Assembly (NCBI GenBank): GCA_949775045.1
Contig: OX459105.1
Location: 11,175,398-11,239,397, forward strand
Direction of reading: 5' to 3'
Length of the DNA: 64,000 nt
From: Metridium senile
Lineage: Eukaryota > Cnidaria > Anthozoa > Actiniaria > Metridiidae
Shown here piece after piece: positions 10,381-20,971 of this stretch. Position 1 is the first letter of the stretch. Each line of letters begins with the position of its first letter. The notes beneath the pieces were generated by a model that was given only the letters and a program-made list of their open reading frames with translations, did not search any database and was not told where the DNA came from. Made by a program: the position numbers and the translations under genes.

Positions 10381-13300
10381 CTAAAGAGTTGGGAAAGGAA
10401 GTATTTCACCATTCTTGATACAATTGTACAAGTGGGGACGCATCTGTGGAATAACAAAGTCCACATCTTCTGGCATAATTCCGTAGACTAAACAAGTAGC
10501 AAATGCAATTGAAAATACACCACAATCACTACCATTATGTTGTTGTTGTACTGAAATAAATGACAATCCCTTATATGCGTCAAACATAAGGTTTTCAACT
10601 TGTATTTCAATTTCATCTGCAATTACGTCATTAAACAGACTGTCATATAAGTTAACCATTCCAGGGGTGCATCCAATGTTACTGACACAAACCCAGTGAT
10701 CATGTCCAGTATGAAGAATTTGTACAAATTCACCCTTAACAATGTTAAAATTATTTGTTGGTCCTAATGTTGGTCTCTGAAATCCTTCAATAAATGGGTT
10801 AACTTTTTGAAGTAGTACATGTGCTTGCTGTATAATTGAGCAATTTAACCATTCATTTGGAGAAGCTATGATATCGAAGTCACTGGAAGTAAGTTCACCA
10901 AGGAGTTTTTGAGAGTTTTTCTTTGATACATCACTGTTATATACTCCAGTAATGATTGGAGTTGTGGAATCTATTGTTGAGATTTTGCTAGGACCAGGAA
11001 TAGCTGTAGTTGTTGGCAGTCTAGTAGTCTGAGTAGCTGTAGGTGTTGGTGTTGGTAGTCTAGTACTCATATGAGTAGCTGTAGTTGTTGGTAGTCTAAT
11101 AGCTTGAGTAGCTGTAGGTGTTGGTAGTCTAGTACTCATATGAGTAGCTGTAGTTGTTGGTAGTCTAGTAGTCTGAGTAGCTGTAGGTGTTGGTAGTCTA
11201 GTACTCATATGAGTAGCTGTAGGTGTTGGTAGTCTAGTACTCATATGAGTAGCTGTAGGTGTTGGTAGTCTAGTACTCATATGAGTAGCTGTAGGTGTTG
11301 GTAGTCTAGTACTCATATGAGTAGCTGTAGGTGTTGGTAGTCTAGTACTCATATGAGTAGCTGTAGGTGTTGGTAGTCTAGTACTCATATGAGTAGCTGT
11401 AGGTGTTGGTAGTCTAGTACTCATATGAGTAGCTGTAGGTGTTGGTAGTCTAGTACTCATATGAGTAGCTGTAGTTGTTGGTAGTCTAGTAGTCTGAGTA
11501 GCTGTAGTTGTTGGTAGTCTAGTACTCATATGAGTAGCTGAAGGCATCGAGAAGCTACTTTTAGATGGAATTTGTTTACATGCAGGACACTTCCATGTGG
11601 TCTGACTGTTGTTTGGTAAGCGTTTGTAGTTCAAACAGGCCAGATGAAAATAGCTTCCACTTAAACACTTAGATGAATGACATTCTAATAGCTTTTCTCC
11701 TGCTATTGCCTTTTTATTGCAAACACATATGGATGGTAGAGACATAGCTTTACTTACTACTTGTGACAATGTGCTTGAAGCCATTTTCCCTCTTTTGAAT
11801 TTTTGCAGCCTTTGACAATGAGGACATAGCCATTTCGCTGGTATGTCATCCTGAGATGAAATAGACAAACATGATAGGTGGAATTCTGAGTATGGACAAT
11901 CTGTGTTAGAACATGTAACAATTGTGTCAGCTTTATCCATCCTGCAAAAACAAATTTTGCTTGGACCTGATGTATCATTCACTTTTGGAAGAGACCTTTT
12001 GGTGTACCAACGACCGAGGACTTCAGGCAAAATACATGTATACCAAAACTTGGTAAGAATTTGTAGATTAGTTTCCCAGTGTTTTTTGTCTTGCACAATT
12101 CTTTCTTGAACAAAGGCTCCTTGCTTCTGATCATCAACAGAATAAACAATAAAATCGCAATACCCTCTATTGACTGTAAACAACTGCTGTTGAACTTGAT
12201 AATAATAGTTATGATCTCTCTTCAATTTGAAGACACCATCAACTTTCTGTAGACATGAAGACTTTTTCAAAATGTAGTCATGAAAGTTATTTTCTTTGAT
12301 AGATATTGGACATTTGATTTCCCCACACCCTTCTCCACAACAAGAGCACGAGCAAAGGAAATCAGGGGTTGCATGGATAAATTGGTGCTCTTTGTTAACA
12401 ACAAGCCCACACTGTGTTATTTTAAAATCTTTGTGGTGCTTTTTCATCTCATTTTCATAATGCAGCAAAGCCTCTTTTTCATACTTGCATCCATGAATAA
12501 CAGCATCATTTGAAATCTTGAATAGATCAGGATAACATGTTGATTTGATCAGTGATTGGGAGGGAGAATATGGATTAGTCTTGCAAGCAGCTCCACTTTG
12601 TGAGGCTCCTATCCTTCCTGCTCTGTGACGGAAGAAGCTCCTACATTTTGCTTGTTGTTGAGTGTCTTTTTCGATTTGGTCGATTTCTTGTTCAGTTAGA
12701 TTGAGTCTTACATTATTGCAGGCAGTGAGTAAATCAGGGTAATCATAATCAAGATATTGTTTGTCAAAAAGTTGGGTGATTGTTTCAATCTTAGCACTTT
12801 CACTTACAAAGCTAGAAGAAAAGGGTTTAATCAAGGACAGAATCACAGGCTTAGTCTCACACTTATTAAGTTCAGTGTAGAACTCATTCATTTCAGTCTC
12901 AGTTGGCACACTTGACTTCACAGTTGACATTGAGTCGTTGTTGACTTCATTTATTGAATCATAGTCATCCCCGAGTTTTTCAATTTTATCATCCAACTCT
13001 CTTTTGAGCTTTTGAGCTGAAGAAAAGTTAATGTTTTCCACTCTTTCATAGCTAACTTCCTTGACGAAAGTCGGAAGAAGCCACGTACATTTGACTTGTG
13101 TACAAGCTAGTTTGCCATGTATGCGAATGAAAGCTTCAATATAAAACAAAACACATGCCACATGGGAACATACCTCGCACTGACCAGCTTTGCATCCAAG
13201 GCAGTGCGAAGACAATATCGCTCCATCTTTCCCAGCTATGATCCAGATATCCACGAGGGGATCGTTCATCCTTTGAGAATGCCTTACTTTGGCGATAACT

Positions 13301-13644
13301 ACAAATTTATCAGCTACAATGCAACCTTGAACGCCAGTTACAAATCCCGACACCATCTGATTGTACGCTTCAAGACTTTTAAAAGCTTTAAACTGATCTT
13401 TAGTGTAGGAACTTGTGGTTAGAACTAAATAGCTAACCAAATCCATCGATTCAATTGGAGGTAGACATTCCGATTCACATTGATCACTTGGTATCGTAAC
13501 AGGATCGACGCCAATAATGAAGATTTTTTGAAGATATCTCTTCTTAATAGTCGGTTCTAAAGCTTTAAAATAATCAGACAGAACCGGAATCTGATCCTCG
13601 TCAACATTTGTATCAATTTTGTCGTCAATTTTGTCATAATTCAT
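10381..13644 (-). CDS. Transposon protein: SWIM-like, YqaJ, PHD, PHD, Ulp1-like protease, copy B
   Basis: 1,087 aa, identical to the product of 1345-4608. All catalytic and zinc-binding positions listed there are conserved: nuclease D428/E442/K444; the eight PHD ligands twice; protease H983/D1001/Q1035/C1041. The start codon lies about 115 bp inside the outer terminus, so the promoter must sit in or next to the terminal repeat. Confidence 0.9.
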   Translation of the reverse strand: MNYDKIDDKIDTNVDEDQIPVLSDYFKALEPTIKKRYLQKIFIIGVDPVTIPSDQCESECLPPIESMDLVSYLVLTTSSYTKDQFKAFKSLEAYNQMVSGFVTGVQGCIVADKFVVIAKVRHSQRMNDPLVDIWIIAGKDGAILSSHCLGCKAGQCEVCSHVACVLFYIEAFIRIHGKLACTQVKCTWLLPTFVKEVSYERVENINFSSAQKLKRELDDKIEKLGDDYDSINEVNNDSMSTVKSSVPTETEMNEFYTELNKCETKPVILSLIKPFSSSFVSESAKIETITQLFDKQYLDYDYPDLLTACNNVRLNLTEQEIDQIEKDTQQQAKCRSFFRHRAGRIGASQSGAACKTNPYSPSQSLIKSTCYPDLFKISNDAVIHGCKYEKEALLHYENEMKKHHKDFKITQCGLVVNKEHQFIHATPDFLCSCSCCGEGCGEIKCPISIKENNFHDYILKKSSCLQKVDGVFKLKRDHNYYYQVQQQLFTVNRGYCDFIVYSVDDQKQGAFVQERIVQDKKHWETNLQILTKFWYTCILPEVLGRWYTKRSLPKVNDTSGPSKICFCRMDKADTIVTCSNTDCPYSEFHLSCLSISSQDDIPAKWLCPHCQRLQKFKRGKMASSTLSQVVSKAMSLPSICVCNKKAIAGEKLLECHSSKCLSGSYFHLACLNYKRLPNNSQTTWKCPACKQIPSKSSFSMPSATHMSTRLPTTTATQTTRLPTTTATHMSTRLPTPTATHMSTRLPTPTATHMSTRLPTPTATHMSTRLPTPTATHMSTRLPTPTATHMSTRLPTPTATHMSTRLPTPTATHMSTRLPTPTATQTTRLPTTTATHMSTRLPTPTATQAIRLPTTTATHMSTRLPTPTPTATQTTRLPTTTAIPGPSKISTIDSTTPIITGVYNSDVSKKNSQKLLGELTSSDFDIIASPNEWLNCSIIQQAHVLLQKVNPFIEGFQRPTLGPTNNFNIVKGEFVQILHTGHDHWVCVSNIGCTPGMVNLYDSLFNDVIADEIEIQVENLMFDAYKGLSFISVQQQHNGSDCGVFSIAFATCLVYGIMPEDVDFVIPQMRPHLYNCIKNGEILPFPTL
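10999..11544 (-). repeat. In-frame 36-bp coding minisatellite, copy B
   Basis: Same array as 3445-3990 with the same unit order and number. Minisatellites normally change quickly, so this indicates very recent duplication or gene conversion between the arms. Confidence 0.92.
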
Positions 13645-13756
13645 GATAATTTATAAACAAAATGCAAGCGTTACTAAAGCAGTAAGTTGACCTCTGTACA
13701 CCAGCATGGCGGCGAACTAATTTGCATATTCTTGTGACGTCACGCGCCCACCGAGA

Positions 13757-14846
13757 ATAGCGCTGCGCGGAAACTACGTCACAGAAATTTGACCCCCTAG
13801 TGTGATTCGGACAAACATTGAGGTCAATACAAAGAGAATGAGTGAGGAATCAGAATGTTCGTCTTGAAATTCGTCTAAAAAAGCTATTTATTTGACAGAA
13901 AATGATGTCTTTTCTGGGTCAAAGTTTATCAGTGATCCAGAGAACTATACCGTGGACTATATTGAACTGTTCTAACGACTTTTTATAATCCGGAGAATTT
14001 TTATTTATTTTCCATGTGAGCTCACCATCGATTTACACTCATTTCTAACCATGCACCATTCTACACATACACGACTTTGTTTTTACACATACTTTTACAT
14101 AATATTTTCACTTTTACGCAAACCATCAACCACTTTATACAAGTCCAACAATAACTACGGCCCTCGATCGACTCTCCGTTGACCTTACATAAATTCCTTT
14201 AATAAGTTCTTCAGTTAAAAGAAGTGCATATATATTATTATAGTTCTACCATGTCATCGGCTATTTCGTCGAGCAAGTCATTTGAAATAGAAGGTAAAAA
14301 TGTAGTATGAGAAAGGCTGCCTTTTTCGATCTGATTTCGAAACTTCTTTATCACACAAGGCTCTTTGTTTCGGCGCCTTTCTCTTTGCACGGCAAGCTTT
14401 CTCTACTTGTTCGGTCGTGAAATTTGCTTTAAGAGGGTTTGGAAACTCTTCAGTAGTTCCTTTCTCTCCAGGCCAATGAGGATCATACGTAATTTTGGTA
14501 ATATTCGTTGTGCCGAAATGTTCTCAAGATCAAGCGTTGATTCACCTCTGACATATCGCTCGTGATCGTGCCAACGAATGGTATAAATTCCTTTTTGCCC
14601 GATTCCTTCAATTCATTCAGCAATTTTGGCAGTCTATCGGGATATCTGGAATCGCTATTGCATCTACCCCAACAGCATTGTTTCGTACCGACCATTTTAA
14701 CAATGGATAAGGCATAATTTTATAAAAATAGCGAGCGGAATACCAATCTCACATATTGTTACTGTAATCTTGAGCTTGTGTTTGTCCGAATCGCGCAGGG
14801 GGGTCTAATTATCTAATCTATTTTTAGACCATCCGCGCAGCGCTAT
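13757..14846. mobile_element. Decayed DNA transposon with THAP remnant
   Basis: Inverted ends ATAGCGCTGCGCGG (13757) and CCGCGCAGCGCTAT (ending 14846) bound 1,090 bp. A second matching block, GATTCGGACAAACA (13803-13816) and its complement near 14785, extends the terminal repeat to about 65 bp with mismatches. Inside is a broken THAP-domain gene on the - strand. Its left end is flush with the AT border of ISL2EU copy B, so one element probably inserted at or into the terminus of the other. No transposase core remains. Confidence 0.65.
14320..14695 (-). pseudogene. Broken THAP-domain transposon gene
   Basis: From 14695 downward the frame opens with an ATG and the THAP-like start [19 protein letters not shown] (a C-x3/4-C pair), then loses the domain middle. 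Further on, in another frame (about 14488-14325), [16 protein letters not shown] and a Lys/Arg-rich tail resemble the region just after a THAP finger. The frame change and the missing C-x2-H half make this a pseudogene. The parent is unlikely to be the neighbouring ISL2EU transposase, whose THAP sequence differs. Confidence 0.55.
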
Positions 14847-14976
14847 TGTCGCCTTGTACGATATTTACACATCTTTGACATCTCGGCCAACAGTTTGAAG
14901 TATTCTACCAACCGATTAGTCGTGACTTGTTTTGAACTACGCCAGTCGTGAGTATCTAGGACAACAACACGCCGTA

Positions 14977-15262
14977 ACATTACACAAGACGAAACCTATA
15001 TGATACAACATGACGAAAGATTAGCTGGAAATATCCAACAACAACAGAGCAGAATTACAAAGGTTTTAACATTACACAAGACGAAACGCGAGCTGCGAAA
15101 CGCATCATAGAAATAAGGCAAGATTAGCTGAAATTTATCCAACAACAACAGAGCAGGATTACAAAGTTTTAACATAACACAAGACGAAACCCATGATATA
15201 AATGTGGCAAGATTAGCTGAAATTATCCAACAACAACAAAAGAGCAGGATTACATAGGTTTA
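14977..15262. repeat. Three ~100-bp tandem repeats just upstream of the first Tctex1 gene
   Basis: Units start at 14977, 15069 and 15172 (ACATTACACAAGACGAAAC and variants), each followed by AGATTAGCTG and ATCCAACAACAACA blocks. The array ends 11 bp before the gene's ATG, so it probably forms much of the 5' UTR or promoter. The preceding 130 bp (14847-14976) shows nothing recognisable. Confidence 0.8.
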
Positions 15263-15273
15263 GCTGATACTGA

Positions 15274-15903
15274 ATGATGGAAACTTCTGACGTTAGAATC
15301 GAACAAGGAGTCAAAGATATGGAGATCGAGCAGGAACAGAAACTGAGAACTCGCCAACGTAGCAAGTCGCTGTTCGAAGCGGAGAGGCCTAAACTTGCGG
15401 AGACAGACCATGGCGTATATGTACTATCCCATGCTGATTTTCCCCAGAAGAATCGAACTAAATCCATGCCACCGGACCCCGACAAGCTCAAACTGAACTC
15501 CATGATTTCAAACCAGGAAAAAATCAGGAAAATCATACAAGATATTTTCGAAAATGCGCTTTTTGGGAAAACGTACAACGACAAGGAGTGCGGTCCCGTC
15601 GCAGCTCGTCTCGCTGCTAAAATTAGAGACAAAGTCAGCGAGCTCCAGTTACCAAATTACAAACTCGCTTGCACTTGTCTTGTTACAAAGAGAGCCATTC
15701 CTGCGCCTGTTATTGAGAGCGGCTGTGTTTGGAATAGTCACAGAGCTTCAGCAGATAAAGATAGTTTTGCGGAGTTCCTTTACAAGAGCGAAGGGCTCTA
15801 TGCTTTGGGCACTGTGTACGGTATTTACGATGCGAAATTCGAGAAGGCAACATCTTGGAAGAGCAACAACAGCGGCGGAAGACCGTCGCCAATACCGGAA
15901 TAG
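15274..15903 (+). CDS. Tctex1-domain dynein light chain-like protein (1)
   Basis: Single exon, 209 aa, ending in TAG. The N-terminal ~80 residues are charged and Ser-rich (RQRSKSLFEAERP) and look disordered. A Tctex1/DYNLT fold follows at about 80-186: helices NQEKIRKIIQDIFENAL and ARLAAKIRDKVSEL, then the strand block LPNYKLACTCLVTK and the terminal LYALGTVYGIYD. Tctex1 proteins dimerise and bind dynein intermediate chain or ciliary cargo, so a role in cytoplasmic or axonemal dynein is expected by family. It is the most divergent of the three paralogues: SGCVWN replaces the usual SRCLWD. Nested ATGs at codons 1 and 2 leave the exact start open. A possible poly(A) signal AATAAA lies near 16107. 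Confidence 0.82.
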   Translation: MMETSDVRIEQGVKDMEIEQEQKLRTRQRSKSLFEAERPKLAETDHGVYVLSHADFPQKNRTKSMPPDPDKLKLNSMISNQEKIRKIIQDIFENALFGKTYNDKECGPVAARLAAKIRDKVSELQLPNYKLACTCLVTKRAIPAPVIESGCVWNSHRASADKDSFAEFLYKSEGLYALGTVYGIYDAKFEKATSWKSNNSGGRPSPIPE

Positions 15904-18324
15904 AAATACAAAACAATTAAAAAATCAAAACACCACTCCATCAAAATAACAAAAACGGGGGACATCCCTAAAAGGACCTGAATATGGAAAAGCTAAATAA
16001 TATAGCGCTTGGAAATCACACTAGCTAAAACGGCGAGAGAAAGTGTCCGTAGAAACATTCCAATGTTGTAGTGGACACCACACTTGCGAAAGCTACCAAA
16101 ACAGAATAAACAACATGTCAATCCCATTCAAAATGAAGTATTTTCAAAGACATTTTCGACAGGGGTCTTTCGTGAAAGACTACGCATTAAAATTAAACCT
16201 TCCACATTGTAACATGTCGCATAGGTATGGCCTCAACTTAAAGAGGCACTTTGGAAATCATTTCTGAAGGTATGTTTTTCCCTTAAAATGTACAGCGAAA
16301 ACGTCGATACACGAGGAACTATAAATCTTCAACATTTGGAGTCGAAACATGTGACAACACTGATATTTTCACTTCACTATTTCATATTCTTTAAAAGGAT
16401 CGAGATCCTTAAAAATAGAATTTATTTACATCATTAGAAATAGCTTTATTCAAATAACATTTTCATACGTCGATAACACTTTGTCCCTGCAAAGATTTTT
16501 AAAACAAGAAAAACATGTTTGACAGTTTCTGCTTCAAATACATCAAAACACACTATATAGTTACAAATTGTTCAGTATTCTGAGATTGGAATAACATAAG
16601 ATATAGAAGACTAAATGTATATATATAGAGATATATATATATATATATATATATATTTGTACAGTAAGACGTACTAAACTTATTAAGTGGACTTTTATGG
16701 ACAGAACATTTATACAAGGCGCTTTTTAAGGTTTTTGATCTGGATATATTAATTGAAATGTTTAAAAAGCTCAAAATTCAAATTAAAACCTAGAAACATT
16801 GGCCACTAGTACTAGTACCATAATAAATATGTACGCTATTAGAATATATATATGTACAATTTAAAAGAAACAAAATGTTACTGAATTTACCACATGAATA
16901 AAATTGCAATATATTACAATTTGTCACTAGAAGAGAATCATAAAAATGTACAAAATATTTTGTTTTCAAAAGTAATAAACAAAGGACGAGTCGATATTTG
17001 TTTTTGTTACATATTTACCATTTAACAATATTTTTTAGGGAGTTTGTACAAAAAATATGGAGTTTATTTGGTTCCAGATAACCCGTGTTGAAACAAGATA
17101 TTTATTTCAGCGACAAGATCAGTAGAGGTCAATAAAACATCCCTTATTACATGGGAATATTTCCTGAGCTGCAATGTGTTTTTAAGGCCGCACAGGAGCT
17201 GAATATATCAGTAAAAAAATCAGGATTTAATTTGGACAGTGTAAAACAAGATGTTAGGTGAAGATAAAAAAAAAACACAAACATGGCTTTATTTCCTGAT
17301 GTAATGGATAAAAAAATCCAGCTCGAGCTGGCTTTTTGACGACAATAAGAACACTCTTATGTTTCCTGCTACATGCGGATAAACGGGGATTTGCTTTTTT
17401 GGGGTCACGATAAAAACTTCAAACGAGACTCTACTAAAATTAAAGAAAAAATAGAACCGGACAAGGTCTACGCAGATGTATTTTAATAAAGCTTCAACTA
17501 ACAAAGGGGTTTTCATATTGTTGCATGAGGGTGAACTGGGATTTGGTTCTTAATCAAGATTTTGGGGTCATGCAAGTTGAGAAAATTAACAAGATTCAAT
17601 TACTTTAGCCTATTATAAAAATTACAACATTAAATGAAAACAGCAAAGTATGTTCATTTTCGGCATCGCCATGACCCCAACATTATGATCAAGTGAAATG
17701 TTATAATTAAAAGCCAGCCTCAATGAACTTTAAGTGACCAGTTTGGGCCTAAAGGAATTGGACTGACTGTTTAGTCAGGGTGACGGTGAAAAAGGACGTA
17801 AAAAGCGCTGCATTCTCAAAGTAGCCTGCGTAAACCGACCCTACTAATTAAGCGCTCGACACGTCTCAGGCTATCTCAAAGTGCACAAATGTATTTCGTA
17901 CATTTAATGTGTTGCTAGCTAAAAGAAAAAGAAAACCTCTTTCAAATTTTCATTCTCACAAGCGGTAAAACATTGCTCTAAAACTAGATGTTGACACCAC
18001 CACAACTGAATTAATTATATTAATTCTTTAGGTCTTGAAAAACAAATAGTTAATTCACAAGTTCTGTAAAATAATTTCATAACCTAAAATAGCATACAAG
18101 CGGCTTATTACATGGGCGCCAAATGTCGAACACGAGATTATCAGTCGGAATTAAGATCTTGGGGTCAACAAAGCCTCTTATATATACATAACCAGATGAC
18201 TGAGGATTGCCTTGCTTGCGCCTTGTTCGAAGATAGCCAATTTGTGCCGCTTCAATCGCTATGGGTATATTAACACTTCTTGATTACGTTTCCTTAGAAA
18301 AGTCAATTAGTAAAATGTTTGGTA
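15904..18324. other. Non-coding DNA with (TA)n and a degenerate dispersed motif
   Basis: No gene recognised. A (TA)n run lies near 16617-16656. Around 17140-18170 a motif of the kind TTATTACATGGG followed by AAGATTTTGGGGTCA recurs in degenerate form (17143, 17515, 17660 inverted, 18105), suggesting an old repeat. Small ORFs at 16043-16267 and 17289-17516 show no recognisable domain. Confidence 0.5.
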
Positions 18325-18626
18325 AGGGACGGACAATTAGAAAAACCCGGAGGGGGGGAGGGGGGGGGGGGGGCAGAAAAATATATGTGCAGGATTTTTG
18401 TGCAGAAATGTCTGCAGGATTTTTTTTTTCAGAGACAAATGTCTGCAGGATTTTTCTTTCTTGGCTTCAAGCCTTTTTTTGGGGTCTTGATTCCCTACAG
18501 GATTTTTTTTTCTCACAATGTTCCCCTGCAGGATTTTTTTTTCTCACAATATTCCTCTGCAGGATTTTTTTGGGGGGGAATTGTCCCCCCCCCCCCCCCC
18601 CCGGGTTTTTCTAATGGTCCGTCCCT
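18325..18626. mobile_element. MITE with G/C-tract subterminal repeats
   Basis: Terminal inverted repeats of about 26 bp: AGGGACGGACMATTAGAAAA at the left and its complement ending GTCCGTCCCT at the right, each immediately followed inward by CCCGG and a G or C run (to 18373; from 18584). The interior is a tandem TGCAGGATTTTTTT repeat. The open frames across it (18261-18660) are artefacts of the repeat. Same family as 22458-23258. Confidence 0.75.
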
Positions 18627-19032
18627 AATAAGTATATACAGTCCAATGATTATCAGTTAAGTAAACAACCGTATGTAATATAAAGAAGAGGTATTTTATA
18701 AGATTAATATAAACAAATAAGAGTATATTATTGAAGTCCAAAAATGCGGTAAGACAAGCCTAGAATAGTTAGTAGTTATCTCGTAGACATTTTTTGGCTT
18801 TACTTTCAAGGAGGTATACTTATAAAAACCCTTAAAAGAGGTCGAATAGGTACATAAAAATGGACTAATGCTATAAATACAACAAACCTGCAGGCACACT
18901 GAGCATTAAAACTTTTAACATTAAAGCTACACCGCCGGACGTTAATTAAACTTCTAATTGTTGCGTGTAAAATGTTAACGATGTCAGATGGGGGTCCAGA
19001 ATACTATTAAAGGAAGGGGCTTCCCTGTGAGC

Positions 19033-19107
19033 CTCGTTCCCAGGACCCTCCACTTTTTCTTTTGGGTGGCCCCACCCAAAAGCTATAGGAGAGGGCCCTG
19101 GGAACGA
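19033..19107. repeat. Long hairpin (CTCGTTCCCAGG...CCTGGGAACGA)
   Basis: The outer stem CTCGTTCCCAGGACCCTC pairs with GAGGGCCCTGGGAACGA, and the inner CTTTTGGGTGGCCCCACCCAAAAG is a near-perfect second hairpin. A half copy lies at about 32875-32922. Probably a very small MITE. Confidence 0.6.
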
Positions 19108-19138
19108 TATTTGCTTCACTGTGACTTCATTTGAAATT

Positions 19139-19240
19139 TAGACTGCGAGCAGTCCCTACTTTTCCCTCCGGATTCAGAACATTTTAACTTTTCGTTTTCC
19201 TCGGAATCTGGAGGGAAAAGAAGGGACTATTTACAGTCTA
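19139..19240. mobile_element. 102-bp MITE, TAGACTGCGAGCAG ends, 9-bp target duplication
   Basis: Ends TAGACTGCGAGCAGTCCCT and its imperfect complement ...ACAGTCTA, with TTTTCCCTCC just inside. It is flanked by the direct repeat TTTGAAATT (19130-19138 and 19241-19249). A 9-bp duplication fits Mutator-like transposition. Related copies at 24308-24473 and 47958-48160. Confidence 0.8.
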
Positions 19241-19249
19241 TTTGAAATT

Positions 19250-20971
19250 TCAATTTTCAGCTAGGAAACTTAACACATATTTTTAATGAATACATGTCAA
19301 TCTTGAAATTCTATTTTCACTATTGTAAGACAGAACAACAGACAAATAAATGAGATTTTTATTGAATTTTCACCATTAGGGACAATCTTATTCAAAATGG
19401 GAAGTAACTGGACGTGCTTTGGCATATTTATCTACTAATTAAGTTTCCGTTCTGAAATGTCGCTGTGATAATGAAGGCCTAAGTAGTTGAAGGCATCTCC
19501 TTTTCCTGCTTTGGGCTTCCTTTGTAACGGACATGTTCCCTCTTCTCGCCCCATTCTCCCTCTCCCCACTTCCACTTTCCTAAACAGGAAACCCATGACA
19601 GTAATGCCTGCGGAGCAGACAAGCGAAGGCCAATCAAAATTGATATTGAAAAAGGGGTTGTTTAACTAACAAAAACCTATTTACTTTTAAAAACAAAAAT
19701 TGTTTTCAAATTAAGGCAACAGCAACACACACAAATGTAATACAAATATTTGTTTTTCCGATCGTATTTGTCATATATGTTATCGATCTAAACTGACTCA
19801 ACAACTATCGCACTAGCACCCAAATGAATTCACAACCTGTAGACATATTTTAATCCCTTGGCTCAAAGAGGGGGGCGTAAGGTTTTGCGGTGATGCAGAT
19901 TTGCGTTATTTTTAATTTGGTGCGGTTTTGCGGTATTTTTCGAAAATATTTGTGGTTTTCCAAATCTTGCAGTTGGAGTTTTTAGCAAATTTTGGTGCGA
20001 TTAATATTGTGCGCTTGTTGGCGTTTTTTATGCGTTTTTGCGGCTTCCAACCCTCCATTACGTCCCGCCCCTCCTCAAATGGTTCTCCAATATGATTTTG
20101 CTGGCATTTTCAATCTCATTTGCATGGCACATTCAGCCCCGGCAAAGTGACTTCCGCAACAATTCCCATCAACCCGGATGTAAAAGTATCATGTACGCTC
20201 ATCGCATCTCAGGTAAAAATCAGCGATCTTTTAGGTTATCATAATTGAAATCTAATATTCGACATTTCTTAGTAATATCTTTTAGTGTGTTGTAAACAAG
20301 GACAAATCCTAAGCTATCGCTTAAGCTTTCCGCGATTTTTTCACTTCATGTTTTTCAGGGGTGGTATTAGGGGCTAAAAATCGTCCCTGTAAGCCCTCAG
20401 TTTCAAAGGACTTCCACTCTCTTTTACGAGTATTTGTGAAGTTACCGACGAGCAAACCCGATAATTTTACACTCTTTGCTCAGACCAAGACGTCGTTCAG
20501 TATATATTTTGCGTCTCATCATCATCATCATCAGATTAATCTAAAACATATACATTGTTTCGGTGCATAACTATTTCTGATGTCTCTTTATAGATCTCTA
20601 TATCAGTGCATGCCATATATAATTCATCGTAAACGTTTTTATTTGGTTTAGCATCATTAGCAGTCTATGAACTCATAACCCTCTGCCCATTTCTGATTAC
20701 TTAAAGAAAACCTTTCAAATGAATTCTGGCATTTTTCGTGACATTTCGTTAATCGAGCGCTTGAGATAAGTCAACAACAATAGCCAAATAGCACTTTTTT
20801 ATTGCTGTATTGGGAATACAATTAATCTAGGGAGATTTGAAGCTTTGTCTTGAAATAATTAACACATAATCTGTCAATTCTTATTGCCCAGTAATTTAGT
20901 CGAAACTTATGAATTACAATCTAGTTGTCAATTAGATCTTTGTCTGCACTGGTAGGTCTTATTGACTGCAC
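19250..20971. other. Non-coding DNA upstream of the second Tctex1 gene
   Basis: No gene recognised. 19500-19610 resembles the duplicated block at 56320-56655 (TTTGGGCTTCC and AAACAGGAAACCCA). Around 19870-20045 a degenerate repeat of TTTGCGG and TATTTTT motifs is present. A (CAT)n run lies at 20518-20532. Short ORFs here look random. Confidence 0.5.

Larger units (their letters stand above)
7539..13759 (-). mobile_element. ISL2EU-type DNA transposon, copy B (right arm of palindrome)
   Basis: Reverse complement of copy A over the full 6,221 bp as far as I can check: both proteins are identical, the minisatellite has the same unit order, and the non-coding stretches I compared match base for base. 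The ends are ATTCTCGGCGGGCG at the inner side and CGCCCACCGAGAAT at the outer side, again with AT at each border. Symmetry stops at 13759, where the flanks of the two copies become different. Confidence 0.88.

Noticed and set aside
1230..13759. Palindrome as a sequencing/assembly artefact
   Set aside because: Considered because the arms look identical, but the palindrome stops exactly at transposon ends, has a unique centre and different outer flanks. Raw reads would still be needed to exclude a collapsed or chimeric assembly.
18261..18660. 117- and 113-aa overlapping ORFs
   Set aside because: They run through the G/C tracts and TGCAGGATTTT repeats of a MITE.
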